Shown: positions 13,165-27,300 of the stretch, piece after piece
Layout of the letters: the number at the start of each line of letters is the position of its first letter
How positions within the stretch are numbered: position 1 is the first letter of the stretch
DNA from: Caprimulgus europaeus
Lineage: Eukaryota > Chordata > Aves > Caprimulgiformes > Caprimulgidae
Assembly (NCBI GenBank): GCA_907165065.1
Contig: OU015541.1
Span: 14,634,501-14,698,500 of the forward strand
Reading direction: 5' to 3'
DNA: 64,000 nt
Translations under genes and position numbers: made by a program
Notes under the pieces: generated by a model
What the model was told of the DNA's origin: nothing
Seen by the model: the letters and a program-made list of their open reading frames with translations, nothing else
Databases searched by the model: none

Positions 13165-13360
13165 ACTTTTCTGTGGTGAAGAGCAGAGCTATAAACAGAG
13201 GTTGCACAGAGAAGCTGTGTCTGCTCCTCCCTGGAAGTGTTGAAGGCCAGGTTGGATGAGGCTTTGAGCAACCTGGTATAGTGGAAGGTGCCTCTGCTGA
13301 TAGCAGGGCTGTTGGGACAGGATGAGCTTTAAGGTCCTTTCCAACTTGTACCATTCTATT
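13165..13360 (+). mobile_element. CR1 LINE, 3' end only
   Basis: It carries GTTGCACAGAGAAGCTGTG, GGCCAGGTTGGATGAGGCTT and GAGCAACCTGG, then TCCTTTCCAACTTGTACCAT and TCTAT, the standard order of an avian CR1 3' terminus in plus orientation. The left edge is approximate because similarity fades before 13200. The terminal octamer repeat is mutated. Confidence 0.88.
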
Positions 13361-16300
13361 GAAAGCCCTTGGGAAGCATGGCAGCAGGCTGGATCAAGAA
13401 ACAGAGAGGATCTTCTGACTCTGAAGGGCTCCTCGCAATGCCTTTCTCCTGTGGAGAGAAGGCAAGTTAGGCATGGACAGCACGCAGAACACCTCTGACA
13501 CTCAGCAGTCTCCCTCTGAGATGTTACCCCAGCCTGTGGGCTGCTGCTGCACAGGGAGCTATCGAGCTTCAGGGCAAGCTGAAGAGATTGCATTTGCTCA
13601 GATCTCCCACAATTTAGGTGAGCTCAGAGCCTGTCGCTAAGCCCTTCTTCCTTAGATGTGTCTGAGAGCAGAGAAGCAGGCAACCAGATCACCCAGGGCT
13701 ACCGTCACTGTCTCTAATGAGGGCATCAGGGACAAGACCTCCGTGTTGCTGACATTAACACACAGAGCAGACAGGAGCAAACCTCTTTTGCATCAGCTGA
13801 AGCGACGTGAGAGCAAAGCCAAGTCACGTGTCCTCATTAGGAAGCTCAACAGCTAGGGATGAAAGTCATGAGGGACAGTAAACTCTGCAGGAACGTGAAC
13901 GTGGTTGTACCCGCCTCGATCTTTGTGTGTGTCCTCTCTCACTACAAGAACGCTTTCCTACTTTATACCTCTTCCTTGTTTCATACATCAGAAGGAAAGC
14001 TGCGCTGATTTACTACATCTAATCTTCTTGGACTGACTCCCCTCAGCACTGCACTTGTGCTCTGAGTGACCACTGCTTTGCATAACAGCAAAACATCACA
14101 AATAAAGAACGAGTGGCAAAAGACAGGCTGGGTCTTACACCAAAGCAATTTCAAGGCTGAATTTGTTGAGCCTGTATTGGAGCAGGCAGTGGGGAAATAA
14201 CCAGCTTTATTTTTATCCACCCAGGGCATTGCATGCCAGGTGGATCCTAGAGCTGTCTCCACCTCCCCAGAAGGCAGAAGATGCAGATGGTGCATGTGGA
14301 AGACAGATCAATGCTATGCAATGTGGACATGCCCAAATTTTTTTTTCTATGGCATCCTAATAAGATAAAAACAGGAAAAAATAATTAAAAATTACTCTTT
14401 AACTGCATCTGACTAAGCTCCCCACTGCTCACTTTCAGTTAAGGTTTCAAGACTACAAGGTGAGGCTTTCAGATGCTGGCTTTCCCCAGCAGTTCTGCCA
14501 AGGTGGACCTACTCAAAGCTGGAAAACTCTAGAGGTGCAGCAGCTTGGAGAGGTTGTGCAATGCTCAAAGTGTGTCAAAATCTCTGTGTGATCCTTGTTA
14601 AGTGTGAGCTTTGGGAGGTGCAGCATTTGCAGCTGAGGGCTGTCTGCATGAGTGCTCTCCTGGCCCATTCCTGTCGTGCTTTTCTGCCTTGGAGATGTCC
14701 CTTTGAGAATGAGGACTTGTAGCAGGTGTCTGCACATAGACACAAACCGAGCACAAGTATTATTGTGGGGGTGTGTTTTTATGTGTGGAAGTAGGAGTCA
14801 GGCTGGCATAAATTGTTCCACAAATCTAAGAGCGAAGGGCAATGCAGGCAGAAAATGTAAAAGTAGAACGAGGGTCAACTGTTGTTAATCAAGCTGATCT
14901 GAAGTGGAGAGATGAAGAGGGACAGCTTCTCTGTTACCTCTGGGATGCTCTGCGTGCTCGGGGTTGTTTGAAGGAAGGCATCTTGACACGGCAAGCTAGA
15001 GATGTGAGGGCATTATGGGCTTGTTAACCTGGCAAGAAATGCTAGCAAAAAGGCACAGGATGTGGTCTAGCAACCCAAATTAACAGTTCAGTGTGGATTC
15101 TGGGTTTTTAGAATACACAGAACCCCTTGCTGTCACCCTCTTACTGTGGATGTTAGCTGAGCTGATGAGATCAAAGCCAGCAAAGGACTGGCTGCTGGAG
15201 CTGCATTCCTGCTGGATCGCCTGAAGATGTGATTTGGCCAAGCAAGGGCTGAAAAAGTAAGAGACTGCTGCTCAGGAGATGTAAACGTAGGTAGGTCAGG
15301 CATGCAGGAAAGAACTGGTGATAACATTGATGATCCTGAGACAACTGGTGTGCCAGGAAGGGTGCTAAGACTGACTGGAATCAGGATCTGAAAAATGGGG
15401 CTCAGAGAGAATTTGTGAGGAAAGTCAGTGACCCAGAAATTGCTGCCTACCACTTACTGTCGATGCTGTACCCCAGAGTAACAAAGGACATCTACGGCAA
15501 CAGTAGCAAAATGCAATGCAAGGACATTGCACAATATTGCACGCATGAAGGCTGGAAAAATGGAAGAGCAAATGTGAAGCATCTTTTATCTGGTGCTCAG
15601 ACAGTGCCATATAATCCCATATTTGACAGTTCGGGGAGAGGCCAATCACTCCGACTGCAGTGTGTAGCTGAGAGCTGTGCCAGGTTTTGTGTGGGTGTGC
15701 ACACATAACGTGCATCCAGATCAGCAGCAATGTTAGCGTGTGGTTGCTAACTACCGTGTGCAAACCATATGGCATGTGAGAGCAAGTAAGCACATGTCAA
15801 AAGGGCAGTCGTAGAAAGCAATCCTCCCCTCCTACTCTGAAGAATTTGTCCCACTATATGCTGGAGGAAAGGAATTCAGAAGGAGCTATGAGAAAAGCAG
15901 TCGGTCCTCTGGGAGATGAATGCCTGTCAGACTTGGAGATTAAATGGAAGCACGACAAATCTGGATTGTTCCTGCCAAAACTAACTTTGATTACTTTATT
16001 ATTCAACATGTGTTACCAGCTCCTATTATTAGAAAGCCAAATTTCCTCCACTGTGGGAAGAGGCAGAGATGGAGCTTTCTAGCCTTGTGTAAGTTAATTA
16101 CAGTACACATGTTAAAAGCAGCATCTGTCTTAGTCAATCTAGTTGATTATTGCAGCACTTTATTTTTAGTCATCATCAAGGTGAAGGATGACACTAATAT
16201 AAGTTGAGAGCTTCCCGCAGTTCTTGCTTAGCTCCAAAACCAGCTATGCTAGGTCTGGTAGGACCTTCTCTCCTGGAGCTGGGCCAGGTTAAGCCCTTGT

Positions 16301-16802
16301 TGGACCCATAAGAAAAGACTCTGTGTAATGTGCTTTGACTGCAGACTTACTAAAAAGATACTGAGACCTGGCTGTGAAGATCTGCTGTGAAAACTCTGGG
16401 CTTGTTAGATCTTTGTGGTACTCCAGTGGCCAAAACTTTTCATGCTCCTGTTCTATTCTGAGCACCCTCAGATGCAAATATGTCTGGCCTCATGACTGAA
16501 TGCTTTGATTTATCACGTAAGATCACCCTGTTCTTCCCGTTATGTCTAATTCTGCTGCCTAGTGTTATTTCAAGTTCTGGACAAGAGCTACAAAGTGTGA
16601 GTGTCAGGGTGACTCTGACAAAGCCAACAGAAGCATGCCAGATGAGTTTTATTTTCAAATATGAGAAGCTTCTCCTGAACAGCTAAGAGGTCTTGAGATC
16701 TGGTCTTGGCTAAAAGCTCAGAGTATGGAAAAACTCCTCCCTCCTGCTTTAGGGCCAGTGGGCTGGTGTGGTGCTGTCACACAGGATGTATGGAGTTGCC
16801 AT
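13361..16802. other. Unassigned non-coding DNA
   Basis: No gene, RNA gene or named repeat is recognised. Open frames of up to about 134 codons overlap on both strands and lack known motifs. Confidence 0.45.
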
Positions 16803-17105
16803 TCACAGAATCCCAGAATTGCCCAGATTGTAAAAGCCCTTTAAGCTCATCAAGTCCAACCATGAACCCTACACTGACCAGTCCCTGACTAACCCATGGA
16901 CCTCAGTACTATGTCTACAAGCCTCTTCAATCCCTTCAGGGATGGGGACTCCACCACTGCCCTGGACAATCCCTTCCAATGCTTCAGAACCCTTTCAGCA
17001 AAGGAATTCTTCCTCACATCCAATCTCAACTGCTCTTGGTGCAACTTGAGGCCATTTCCTCTTGTCCTGTCCCTTGTTACTTGGTTGAACAGACCCATCC
17101 CAAAC
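16803..17105 (-). mobile_element. CR1 LINE, 5'-truncated
   Basis: The antisense 3' end TCACAGAATCCCAGAATTG is followed by TCATCAAGTCCAACCATGAA, GGGATGGGGACTCCACCACT, and CCATTTCCTCTTGTCCTGTC. This is a subfamily different from the 11.7 kb copy (CATCAAGTCCAACCA type, as at 36.75 kb). Similarity fades around 17105. Confidence 0.88.
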
Positions 17106-19532
17106 TCTCTGTATTCATGGTGTTTGAGTGCTCTTGTCAGTCCTTCTATTTGAAGTGGGCCTGGGCCGACACAAAGGGTGTCTCCGTAGGTCAGGAACAG
17201 CTGGAGCAAAATGATCTTTATGAGCAGTGGAGCCGTTGTGTCCAACTCCCACTGACTACTGAGGGAATGTGTTTATTACAGAACAATTAATGGTTGTGTG
17301 ATTGGAGAGAAATATTACTCAGTGGAAGATAGCTTCAAAAGGTCACAGTTGCTATGTGTTTACTCCCAGGAGGTCTGTGAAGCCACTCTGGTATGCGGGA
17401 TGGAGAACACCATGTCCTTGCTGACTGGGGGCAATGGCTTGCACAGCCCATTGCTGCACCTCCTCATCCAGCTTTCTGTCCCTCCAGCCTTGCATTGAGG
17501 GGACCTGAGCATGAGGGGAAACCCTGTTTTTCCTATGGCTCAGGTATTCTGTGGTGAATGGCCATGGTGGCTTGGCCTATTTGTTGTTGCTGTAGCCCCT
17601 CAGCACACGAACTGTCCAAGGCACGCAGCTGCTGTGGGTGCTCTGTGTGTGCCCTTGCACACAGCCAGAGCATGAGACTTGACTTTACTGTTCCTGTAAG
17701 GCAGGAGGAGTGACTGACATGGTGAAAATACCTCTGCTCAGCGTGAGTCTTTGTAGTGCTGCAGCCCAGGGATAAAGCATTCAAACACACACCCTGAGGG
17801 AGCTTCTCCCATCTGACGTGAGCTGGAGATATTTGCAAAATCTCCTCACCTGCAACTGGATGCCTGTCCTACTCCTCCACTCCCCACTGCAGTGAAGACG
17901 TGCCAGGTGAGAGCAGATGAAAGATAGCTTCTCATTTGGTAAAAAATAACTTCTGAGCCCATCCAAGAGACTGTCAACTTAACTGCTCTCTTTGCTCCTT
18001 TCATGTTTTCACTTTGTTTGGTGAGCATGCTAATGCAAGCTCCAAATAAGCATCTGTACTCATAAGACATGAACAAATAGGGAAAGGATAATAATATCCA
18101 AAGGTTTTAGAGGAGAGGTTAAAAAGGGAGCCAGACTACAGAGACTGCTGAATAGCGGTTTGCTTGAACATGTTACGAATGCAAAAGACAAAAATCCTTG
18201 GAAAATGCCTCTGAGCAGTGACTGCTTTCTCAGAAAGCCCTGCAATTAGGCATGAAAGGAGTCCTTCCAAGCTTCTAAGATGCATTAAAGATAATATTAT
18301 AAAATAATTAAGCTATATGGAATAACTTGAGATCAACTCTGTCCCCCACCTCCCCATCTGTTTATGCAGGGGCGAGGTAACAGGTCTCAGCAGCCCTCAG
18401 ACCATTGGATGGTCTTGGCTCCCTTCGGCCCTGTACCGAGTGTCTGCAGTACACACTGCTCTGCCTCAACTGAGCAGGAAAGGTGAAACGAGCTTTTGGT
18501 GTTAATCATTAAACCCAAGGTATAGGTCTGCACAGCCAGAGCCCTGATAGCACTGACTGACCCCAGGACCTATCTATGAACTCAGGATGCATTGGAGCTC
18601 CTTTCCTTTGCACAAGTTAGTTAATCACACAGAACGAAGGAGCACCCAAGAACATATGGTAGCCAGCATCTCTGTGCTTCTGCAGGGCTCTTTTTTGTAG
18701 ACTGAGCATTGCATTGCTGAACACAGAAATGACAAGACTGGATTAATTATTTCTTAAATCCATTCAGTAGCTGATCATCACCTATTCATCTTTTCCATAT
18801 TTACTCCGCTGCTGAGGATTAGAAGCCAGTGGTTTTTCAAGCCAGTGTTATATGTGATTATGTGTTTCTGGGAAGCCAAAAAAGAAAGATTCAGTACCTT
18901 AAAAACCAACAATGGTAGCAGTGTTAAATTTGTGGTATTAGAGCAAATCTTTCCTTTTTCTTACCTCTTAATGCACACTCTGTGGAGACCCACTGTCCAT
19001 CTCTGCCCAGAGAGGCACAGGCTGGTCCAGAGCAGCTCCATCGGTGCCCACGGGGTGTGAGTGTCTGCAGGCAGTGATGCAAATATGTCCATGTAGGAGG
19101 GCTGTCCTGAGAGCTGGGACCCATGAGCATGGACACAGCCGCATGCACAATGATAGATGGGATTCTTTTTCCCTCTCGCTGTCCATCTGCTGTGTTCCCT
19201 GCAATGGAACCCTGGCTTACATGGAGAAGGATGTGGTAGGATCAGACTTGTGTCCCTCACCCAGCCTGTGCTCCCAGCCAGCACTGGTGAGTGTGGCACA
19301 GGGGTGGCCTCCAGCCCTGGGACGCTTTCACAGGCTGCCTGATGGCCAGGCACTTCATTTCCCACTGGATCCCATCAGGACTGAGCCTGGGGCTGTGTTC
19401 TCCGTGGCTCAGATGTGAGTGCTATGAGATAAAATTGCCAGGGGACTCATTTATTCATGGCAGAGAAGGAACCACACTGGCACTGGTAACAGGGTCTGTG
19501 TAATCCTTCCCACTCTCCTCACTTTCATAAGG
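17106..19532. other. Unassigned non-coding DNA
   Basis: Nothing recognisable as a gene or repeat. Several overlapping frames at 18.9-19.4 kb sit in moderately GC-rich sequence and match no family I know. Confidence 0.45.
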
Positions 19533-19807
19533 GTAGTTAATGACAGAACAAGGGGACATGGCTTGAAACTGGAAGGGGGGGATTAAGATGGGATGTGAGG
19601 GATAAATTCTTTGCTGTGAGGGTGGTGAGACACTGGCCCAAGTTGCCCAGAGAAGCTGTGGCTGCTTGTCCCTGGAGGTGTTGAAGGCCAGGTTGGATGA
19701 GGCTTTGAGCAACCTGGTCTAGTGGAAGGTGTCCTTGCTGATGGCATGGGGGTTGGACTTGAATTATCTTTAAGGTCCCTTCCAACTTGTACCATTCTAT
19801 GATTCTT
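19533..19807 (+). mobile_element. CR1 LINE, 5'-truncated
   Basis: Reads from AATGACAGAACAAGGGGACA through AAACTGGAAG, GTGGTGAGACACTGGCCCAA, GAGGTGTTGAAGGCCAGGTT to TCCAACTTGTACCATTCTAT and GATTCT. It is a clean plus-strand 3' end of about 275 bases, of the same subfamily as the fragment at 13.2 kb. Confidence 0.92.
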
Positions 19808-22800
19808 TGTAGAGATCATCAGTGTTCACAGTCAGCATTGGCTGAACCAGCACAGCTCTCATGGTCATGCTATTAGAGATATCTCATGTCTGTAGCACCT
19901 GCTGTAACAAACAAAGGCCCTTGGTTTCATCTCCCATGGTAGCTTAAAGCCCTCTCCCTTGCCTTTGCTGTGGATCTGCTTTTTCTTGGAGACTGGGGTA
20001 CTTAACAGAGCCACTTTCATTAAATCTATCTTCTCTTTGGAAAGCCTTCATCTCAAGAGACTAGAAGGTCTCTCTAACCTCTCTGTTCCTCCAGGAGTTC
20101 CTCCCAAGGGTACGAGACTGAGCCCTCACAGAATCTCGTGTTGTTGCTGGGAAAGCTGTGAGATGCCAGTGTGAACACCCAAGCCAAGAGCTGGACCTCA
20201 GTGAAGCAGCCACCAGTGTTCTATCTTGACTGCTCACCAGCTAGCTCCTCCTTACACCTGGGTCTGCCAGGTACCCGAGTGCATCTGCTGGGTATTTGAG
20301 GAAGAAGTTCTGCATTGCTTCCTCTGCAATCAAATATTCTGCATCTCCACCAAGAACTGCACTGGGGTGATGATCTTTCCTATTAAAGTCAGAACCTGGA
20401 GACCCTACACCGGGTCTTCACACAAGTTCAGTGGGTTGAGTAAAACAAAATTTATCTGACATTTTATCAGGATTTTACTTGGGTGGAAAAAAAGAAAAAG
20501 TTTATTTCTGGAATTTGCTGCTAAGGAGACATGTTATGGACCAAAGGAGACGTGTAGGTTCCCATTCTGATTATGTTCTTTTCTTTCATATGTTGAATTT
20601 AGTTGAACTTTGTGTATTGTCAAGCATTTCTTTTATAAAAGTGTAGATTAATTAGCTGCAGGACTTAATACATGTCCTGAGAAGAACACTTTCTTCTTTC
20701 TGCTGCTGCCTTTCATGTAAAGTCTGTTTGACAGGAGGGTTTCAGGACTGTTTGCCTGATGAGTCATAAAGCATAGGGGGAGCCTTGATCCCCATTTACC
20801 TTGGTGGGAAAAGATACCCTCTGGTTAGTGTGTTTGATCAGATTCTTTGAAAGGCAATTTCATCCTTCTAGAAGATCTGAAGTCTTTAGGGCAGGACTTA
20901 GGAATCTAAACTAGGTCCAGCCTTCTTTAAGTCAGTGGTCATGGTCTCAAGCCCTGCTGATGACAGCTGGGCATGGTACTTCAGTCCCTGTAGCCTTGTG
21001 GTTAGCACACTGGGAGCTGCTCAGTGCTGCTGGACCACTGGCAGGACTCCTCAGTTGTGAGTGGCACAGCTGCCTGGCATAAACCATCCTCTGGGACAGT
21101 TCTGCACAGTCTCAGGGGACCTCCTGCTGCATCCTCTAAGAGCAAAAGTCTGTCTGCAGGCAGAAAGAAACCAGGTCCCTGAGGAGCTAGTGGGAAAAGA
21201 GACAGTTTATTTTCTCTTTAACTCTGCAGAATTCCAGGCAGAAGGCAGCATTGATGCAGAGAAGGTCAATGTCCTTCCCACACTGGAACATGATGGAAGT
21301 GAGGACCAGGCACTCCTTTACAGAACCTGCTGAGTGCTTGGGGTGCAATTGGGCCACTTGGGACAGAGACAGTGATGGTTCTTCATCTCCATCTTGTTCA
21401 CTACGGATCATAAAGAGATGGAAAAATAGCATAGGGCTCCTCAGTTATTCTGCTTTGTGCTGGGAAATGTCATGAGGCACTTGGAGTGTTGGTAGGCTGT
21501 CTCTGGTGTGACCAGCAGTGAGGACTGATGGCCAGTTGGCACCTTGTTATTCCAAGGTTCCAGAATCATCAAGGGGAGAAAGCCCATTTTCAGCACAAGT
21601 AGCTCAGGGAGGCTTGTTATTAGTTTAGATGAAGAAAATTAGTTTCGCCATCAGAAGGGCAAGAAACCTTTTTTTTAGGGGTGTGTGTTTTGGGGTTTTT
21701 TTGTTGTTTGTTTGTTTTTGGGGGTTTTTTTTGGTAATGAAATCCACAGGTCTGAAGCAAAGAATTAAATCCACTGGGATACTCTAAACCCTCAGAATCT
21801 GTGGATTTTTTTTGCCATACTTGAACATTTTGAGTGCTTTTGCCTGTGCAAAATGAATTAAAGGTTTGAATCCAGCTCCTGGTGGAAAAAGTGCTCACAT
21901 CGCAACTGGCACTAATTGGCTCTCTTGTTAGCAGCCTTTGAGAGAAGTCACTGAGCGAGCTGCCACGGAGCCTCCATCTCCTGCAAGCACCAGCAAGATC
22001 CCTGCTCCCAGCAAAGCAGCTCGAGTGATGGACTAGGAAGCAGGGAAACCAGGTCCTGATGTTTTGCCTCTTCCAAGGAATGTAACATTAGACTCTTGCC
22101 TTCTAGGCCTGGTAACTTAGCATGAAACTCCCTTCAATTTTGTTTGTGATGGAAATGTCACCCTGACAGATTAATTGAGCTATAACATATGCAAAGTAAA
22201 GTGAAAAAGAATTGCGGTTGCATTACCCGGTGTTAATGCCGCAAATAGGCACCCCTGCCTGCAGTGCTGACTGTCTTGAATTCTAAAGGATCGCAATCCT
22301 GAGAGCACCAAATGAGCCATTTTAATGGGGAAAAACATCATTTGAGGCTCACCTATAGCTGAAGGAAGGGGAAGCACATCTGGGAAGGGGATATGTGGTG
22401 TGCACAGTAGTTCATCTATCAATATTAATAATAACACATAAAACTGTGTCTTGCACATTATCTCCCAATGAACAGAAGACAGAGACTGAGTTCCATGTAA
22501 TTTAATTTCAATTAGTGCATTGGAGCTTTTTAAAGAATGGACTATATATTCTTCTACAGCTACTTGCAGACTATTAAACACAATGTAGAAAAATTATTAT
22601 GTAAATGAGAATTATCTTACTGGCTTTAGTATCTTTCTCCCTCTTCCTTTCCCAGGTAATTGGGTAGGTAGGTGCGGGGATAAAACAGATGATAGGAAAT
22701 ATGAATAATGAAATCTCTGCAGCACTCTCTCCCTTTGATGCAGAAGACCAAAATATATGTGTGTGTCAGTTTACTTTAATTTGCTGTTAATTAGCTTAAA

Positions 22801-24150
22801 TAGTTAGCCTCACCTTCTTTTGCTTTCCCTGCATTTCTGTCCAGGCTCTCATTAGGCAACGTGATAAAGCAGGTGCTTGTTAAAAATACCGTAAGTGCCT
22901 ATTTACATTACAAAGCCATTCCCACCACTTGTGGTAAAGGAAAGTGAAGTCTTGTCCCTGGATACAACTGGTAAGAGAAGGGGAGCAGCACCCTCTTTTC
23001 ATGTGTTTAAACCCCAGAACACTAATTCCCAGTACTAAAAAGATCAGAATTGAAAATCAAGTCCCAATGCTAATAAGATCAGAATTTAATATCCAATAAA
23101 TAAGGACATGTGCAGCTTTCTCCAAAGCAAGGTGGACAGTACAGAGTTATTCTTGGAAGATTTAGGTTTTCAGTTCCCACCAGTTTCTAATGCATATAAA
23201 GGACTATACCTACACAGCGATATGAAGATCTCCTTTGAATTAATATCATTCAGAAAGGAAGTTCCCAATTTTTTAATTGAGGCCAACAAAGGAAACATAA
23301 AATCTAGAGTTGATTTTTACCAGTGTGGATAAACCTGGGAAAGTGCAAACTGTGAACAGACAGGGAATTGAAAGAAGCTGTAGGAAAGAGGCAGCAAGAA
23401 TGGAAAAGGACACAGAGAAATAATTCCACATAGAGCACTGTGCTTTCAAATATTGATATGGAAAAAGTATAAATAGAAAAAAACAACCTGCTTGTGGAGC
23501 TAATAAAGGTCTTGTTTACAAGCGAGCAGAGTGGTTCGTTAAGAATGGGAACCAGCACCTGCTCTGAAAATAAGGAAAAGACTTAATGAAAGGGCTGAGA
23601 GACCAGAGAAAGTGATGTGAGTACAAGTGCACTCGAGAGAGGGAAGTTCAGCACCTCTCATCACTCACCTCCAGCGCTTGCCGCCGTGTACCTGCTCCAT
23701 GGGCTGAGGCTCGTAGGAAAGCAGATTCTGGGGCAGATCAGTGGGGATGGCACAAGTAGCTCAGGAAGAAGGTACCTGCATCCCAGTGCTTTTATTCCAA
23801 GCACTGTTAAATCTAAGGAAAAATGAAATAAAACCAAAAACCACCTCAACTCCTTTCTCATTTTCAATTCAGTAGCTTTTCTGGTTCCTTTTTTTATTTT
23901 ACTTATCTCCAACTAGAAGAAATACAAGCAGGGAGAGAAGTCTAAACTCCCTGGCAAATATCCTGGTTCCTCCTGCAGAGTAGATGTCTCTAGCTGCCCC
24001 TCAGCTCTGCAGGGGAAGCAGGGAGAGGTTGTGGTGCTGTCAGATTAAATCCTTCCTTGTCTTCATCTTCAGGAGGACTCAGCTCTTTAGATGAACCCCT
24101 GATGCCTCTTTAAGGAGGCAGAGAGTTTTGATAAGGCTGTGAGACCTTGA
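19808..24150. other. Unassigned non-coding DNA
   Basis: No gene is recognised. It includes a T/G low-complexity tract (21669-21734) and two AT-rich stretches with homeodomain- and POU-like sites (about 22140-22620 and 22740-22870), which might be conserved non-coding elements but cannot be judged without alignment. Confidence 0.4.
21669..21734. repeat. T/G-rich low-complexity tract
   Basis: Runs of T broken by GGGG and GTTT units. Three G-runs of four or five lie inside it. Confidence 0.7.
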
Positions 24151-24396
24151 TCACAGAATCACAGAATCACAGAGTGTCAGGGATTGGAAGGGACCTCGAA
24201 AGCTCATCCAGTCCAATCCCCCTGCCGGAGCAGGAACACCCAGAGGAGATCACACAGGAAAGCGTCCAGGTGGGTCTTGAATGTCTCCAGAGAAGGAGAC
24301 TCCACACCCTCCCTGGGCAGCCTGTCCCAGGGCTCTGGCACCCTCACAGGAAAGAAGTTCCTTCTCAAATTTAAGCGGAACCTCCTGTGTTCCAGA
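24151..24396 (-). mobile_element. Young-type CR1 LINE, 5'-truncated
   Basis: Begins with octamer repeats TCACAGAATCACAGAATCAC and continues through GGGACCTCGAAAGCTCATCC to GAACCTCCTGTGTTCCAG. It differs from the copy at 62.2 kb at only about 8 of roughly 235 aligned bases by eye, so both belong to one recent subfamily. Only about 246 bases of 3' sequence were inserted. Confidence 0.93.
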
Positions 24397-27300
24397 TGTT
24401 GATGCTGGCTAATAAGGAGGGAAGACAGTCAAACAATCTCGAAAATAAGTGTGGAGGTGCATGTGGAGGATAGTCAGAAAGACTGGCTGTCTCTCTCTCC
24501 TAACCTCCCTCCAGAAGACATCTCTGGAGCCTTGCCCACCCTCCCATAGTGGTGGGTCCCTCTCTCTTAAGCTGTGATGGACCCCAGCTCGCTTGGCCTT
24601 GGTTCCTGCTGTGCAGCACCGCTATGCATCTGGCTGCATGAATGCAAAGAAGGGGTTTCCCTGGACCAGATCTGTCTTAGCAGAGTGAGGAGGAATTGCA
24701 AGGGGTGCTATTCAGTGTGGGAGAGCTGTTTGAATCCTCTCCAAGGTGTACTCTGTCAGAGCTGATGCCAGACATCTGTAGCTCTCCTTCCCAGAGAGAG
24801 CTGCTCTTCATTTTTTAACTCTCTTGCTTAGTAAGGGTTGGAATAAACATGCAGAAATCATCCTGGTAGCACCATTCCATTCTTGATGTGGCAGCCAGCG
24901 TGCCGTACCCTGCCCTGTGCTCTCGGTGGTGTGATAGCTCCACAGTGCAGCTCCTCACAACCCCAAAACTGTCACCTGGAAGAAACAGACTTCTCTTGAG
25001 TTTGGTACCAATGAAAGAAAACAAGTTTCCCTGTTATGCTGGGAAATCTCCTTTTTTTCCTCCCTGCCAGTGAGCTCTGCCTGGTACAGACTAAGAAAAT
25101 AATTCAGCTGTGATTCCTGGGAGAGCTGTGGCTGCTCCTGGGAAGGGGTTTGGAACTGCCAATTGGCAAACTTGTCTCTTCACCAACCTCACCTGATGCT
25201 TGAGGTGAGGACATTCAAGCCCCATAGCTGGATAGCAACCCTGAAGCAAGCACTTGCTTTCCATGGGCAATAGCTCTGTAGTTGTTGGTGGCAGATGGTG
25301 CGTTGGGGGTAACGGCTGAGTGAGAGGGCTGTCCTCTGATCCCTTATTTCTTGGTGCGCTGGGGGACAAGGAAGTCCCCTGCCTTTAGTTGGCCTCTACT
25401 TTCTGGCCAGGTTCAACTCTACCAGCCCATGCTGTTTCCAAAAAGCCCTGAAGATAGTTACAGCAGATGTATGCATACAGTCAGTTTAGCATAGGTTTGA
25501 TCCTGCTCCTGGGACCAGAGCATTGAGCCCTGAAGCTCATGCTAAACTCCTGCCTCAGCTGGAGCTCCACAGGGGGAGAGGAGCCCAAGCTTTGATCGTG
25601 GGAGCTGCACTGACAAGCTGTTGGCAGGGCTTAGGGCACTTCAGACCCATCTCTCTTTGGCTTGTGCTTCCCATCCTGGTGCAAACGCCCCTGGCCAGGC
25701 AAGAACACAGGAGTGGTGGGACTGTCTGCTTCCCCACTCATCTGCGTTTTCTGGGACCACCACAGGGGTGGCTGCCTGTCTTCCATGAGAGGAGCAGCCT
25801 TCCCTGCCCCAGCACTGGGCCTGGATATTTACACTGAGCATGAAGAGGGTCTCTTGCAGTAGATGTGTCTGATGTTGAACACAAAGTGGTCCTTGATGTC
25901 TGTGACAGGCAATCGCCCCGTGTGTCTGCTCAGCAAAGGGATTATGTTGCCACAAGCTGTTGTGGGGTGAAGATGGGCTTGGTCTTCCTATATGCTGCCA
26001 TCAGGGATGGGCTTGTAGGGTAAAAGGAGATCAAGCTGCCCTGGTGTCCCCTAAGAGCCCAGTGGTGAGGATAAAGTGTAGAGAGGCCATTTGTTCCGTC
26101 CACTGGTGTGATCTGAATCTGATTTCATACTTTGTGTTTAGCAGAGAAACTCTTCCCTGAAGCAGTCATGCACTTTGCAGTTCCTTCTTTAAAACAACTT
26201 TGTTATACATTTGCTACATGTTATTTTGAATTCTCTTGAAGATCAAGGACACTACAAAGCCAGCAAGTTAAAATTAGCATCTGAGCTGTAGCCTTTGCTT
26301 GGTATAAGAAATGCAGATCAGCTTCACTTGCAGTGAATGCTGGAAGGTGAATTTCATTTCTATCTTCCTTTCAGCAGAGCTAGTTCTGCCATCCTGGTTT
26401 GTTTTGAGTGCCACCGCAGCCCGTAAGCTGTCCCAGCAGTTTCTGTAAGGTTGCTTCCAGAAAAAAAAAAATAATAAAAAAATACATATATCAGCCAACA
26501 GCATGGGTGTTGAATTGGATCTCAAACTGGTGAGAAATCAATGTGTTCACAATCAGTTCTTACCTACTCACACGTGGTCACTGGGTGTTTCAACAGGAAG
26601 TCAAGGAGGAGCCGTCAGGCCAGTTTGCATTTGCCTAAAGCTCACCAAGCCTGAGGTGTGGAAAGGCTGTTAGTGGAGAAGAGCCACTGAAATGACTTAA
26701 AGATTGGAGAAGTGCATGAGGTGAGGGCTGTGATGGCCCACCAGTTTGGGTTGTCAAGGCTCATGAGGCATCTGATGGTGGTGGATAAGTGCTCTCAGAG
26801 GGGGAACACAGAGGGTGTTGAAGGCCTCTTCAGGTAGCAGAAGTAAGTGGAACAGTCGCTGGAGGAAACAAGATGATTTTAAAAGTGAGAGTAACCATCA
26901 GGAGGGGTGAAAAGAATGGTGGCATAAAGACTTTCTCCCATACCTTCTCCTCAAAGTAAACTTCTTAGCCAGGGAGGTAAGTTTAACACTGTACAAGTTC
27001 TCAATATGGCAACATATGGGTGACATCCCATGTCGTGTATCAGTCATGGAACGTGATAATCTACAGTCTCTTCTACAGTCAGAACATCCAAGCCTCTGGC
27101 TTCAGTAAGTCAAGTCATGCTGTGTGGGCATGTTCTCCACCGAGTTGACGGCAGGGACAAACCACAGACTCCTGCTTGTTCCTCTCACCAGGGCACTGCT
27201 CACACCTTGTATACAGCTCCCACTACATCACCATCACGGGCTTGGGCATGTACCCAAGACCATCCTTGCTTCACACCACATGGCTGCAAGCTAGTGCTGG

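Noticed and set aside
26650..26960. Faint plus-strand CR1-like sequence
   Set aside because: Scattered similar words only; too diverged to claim without an alignment.
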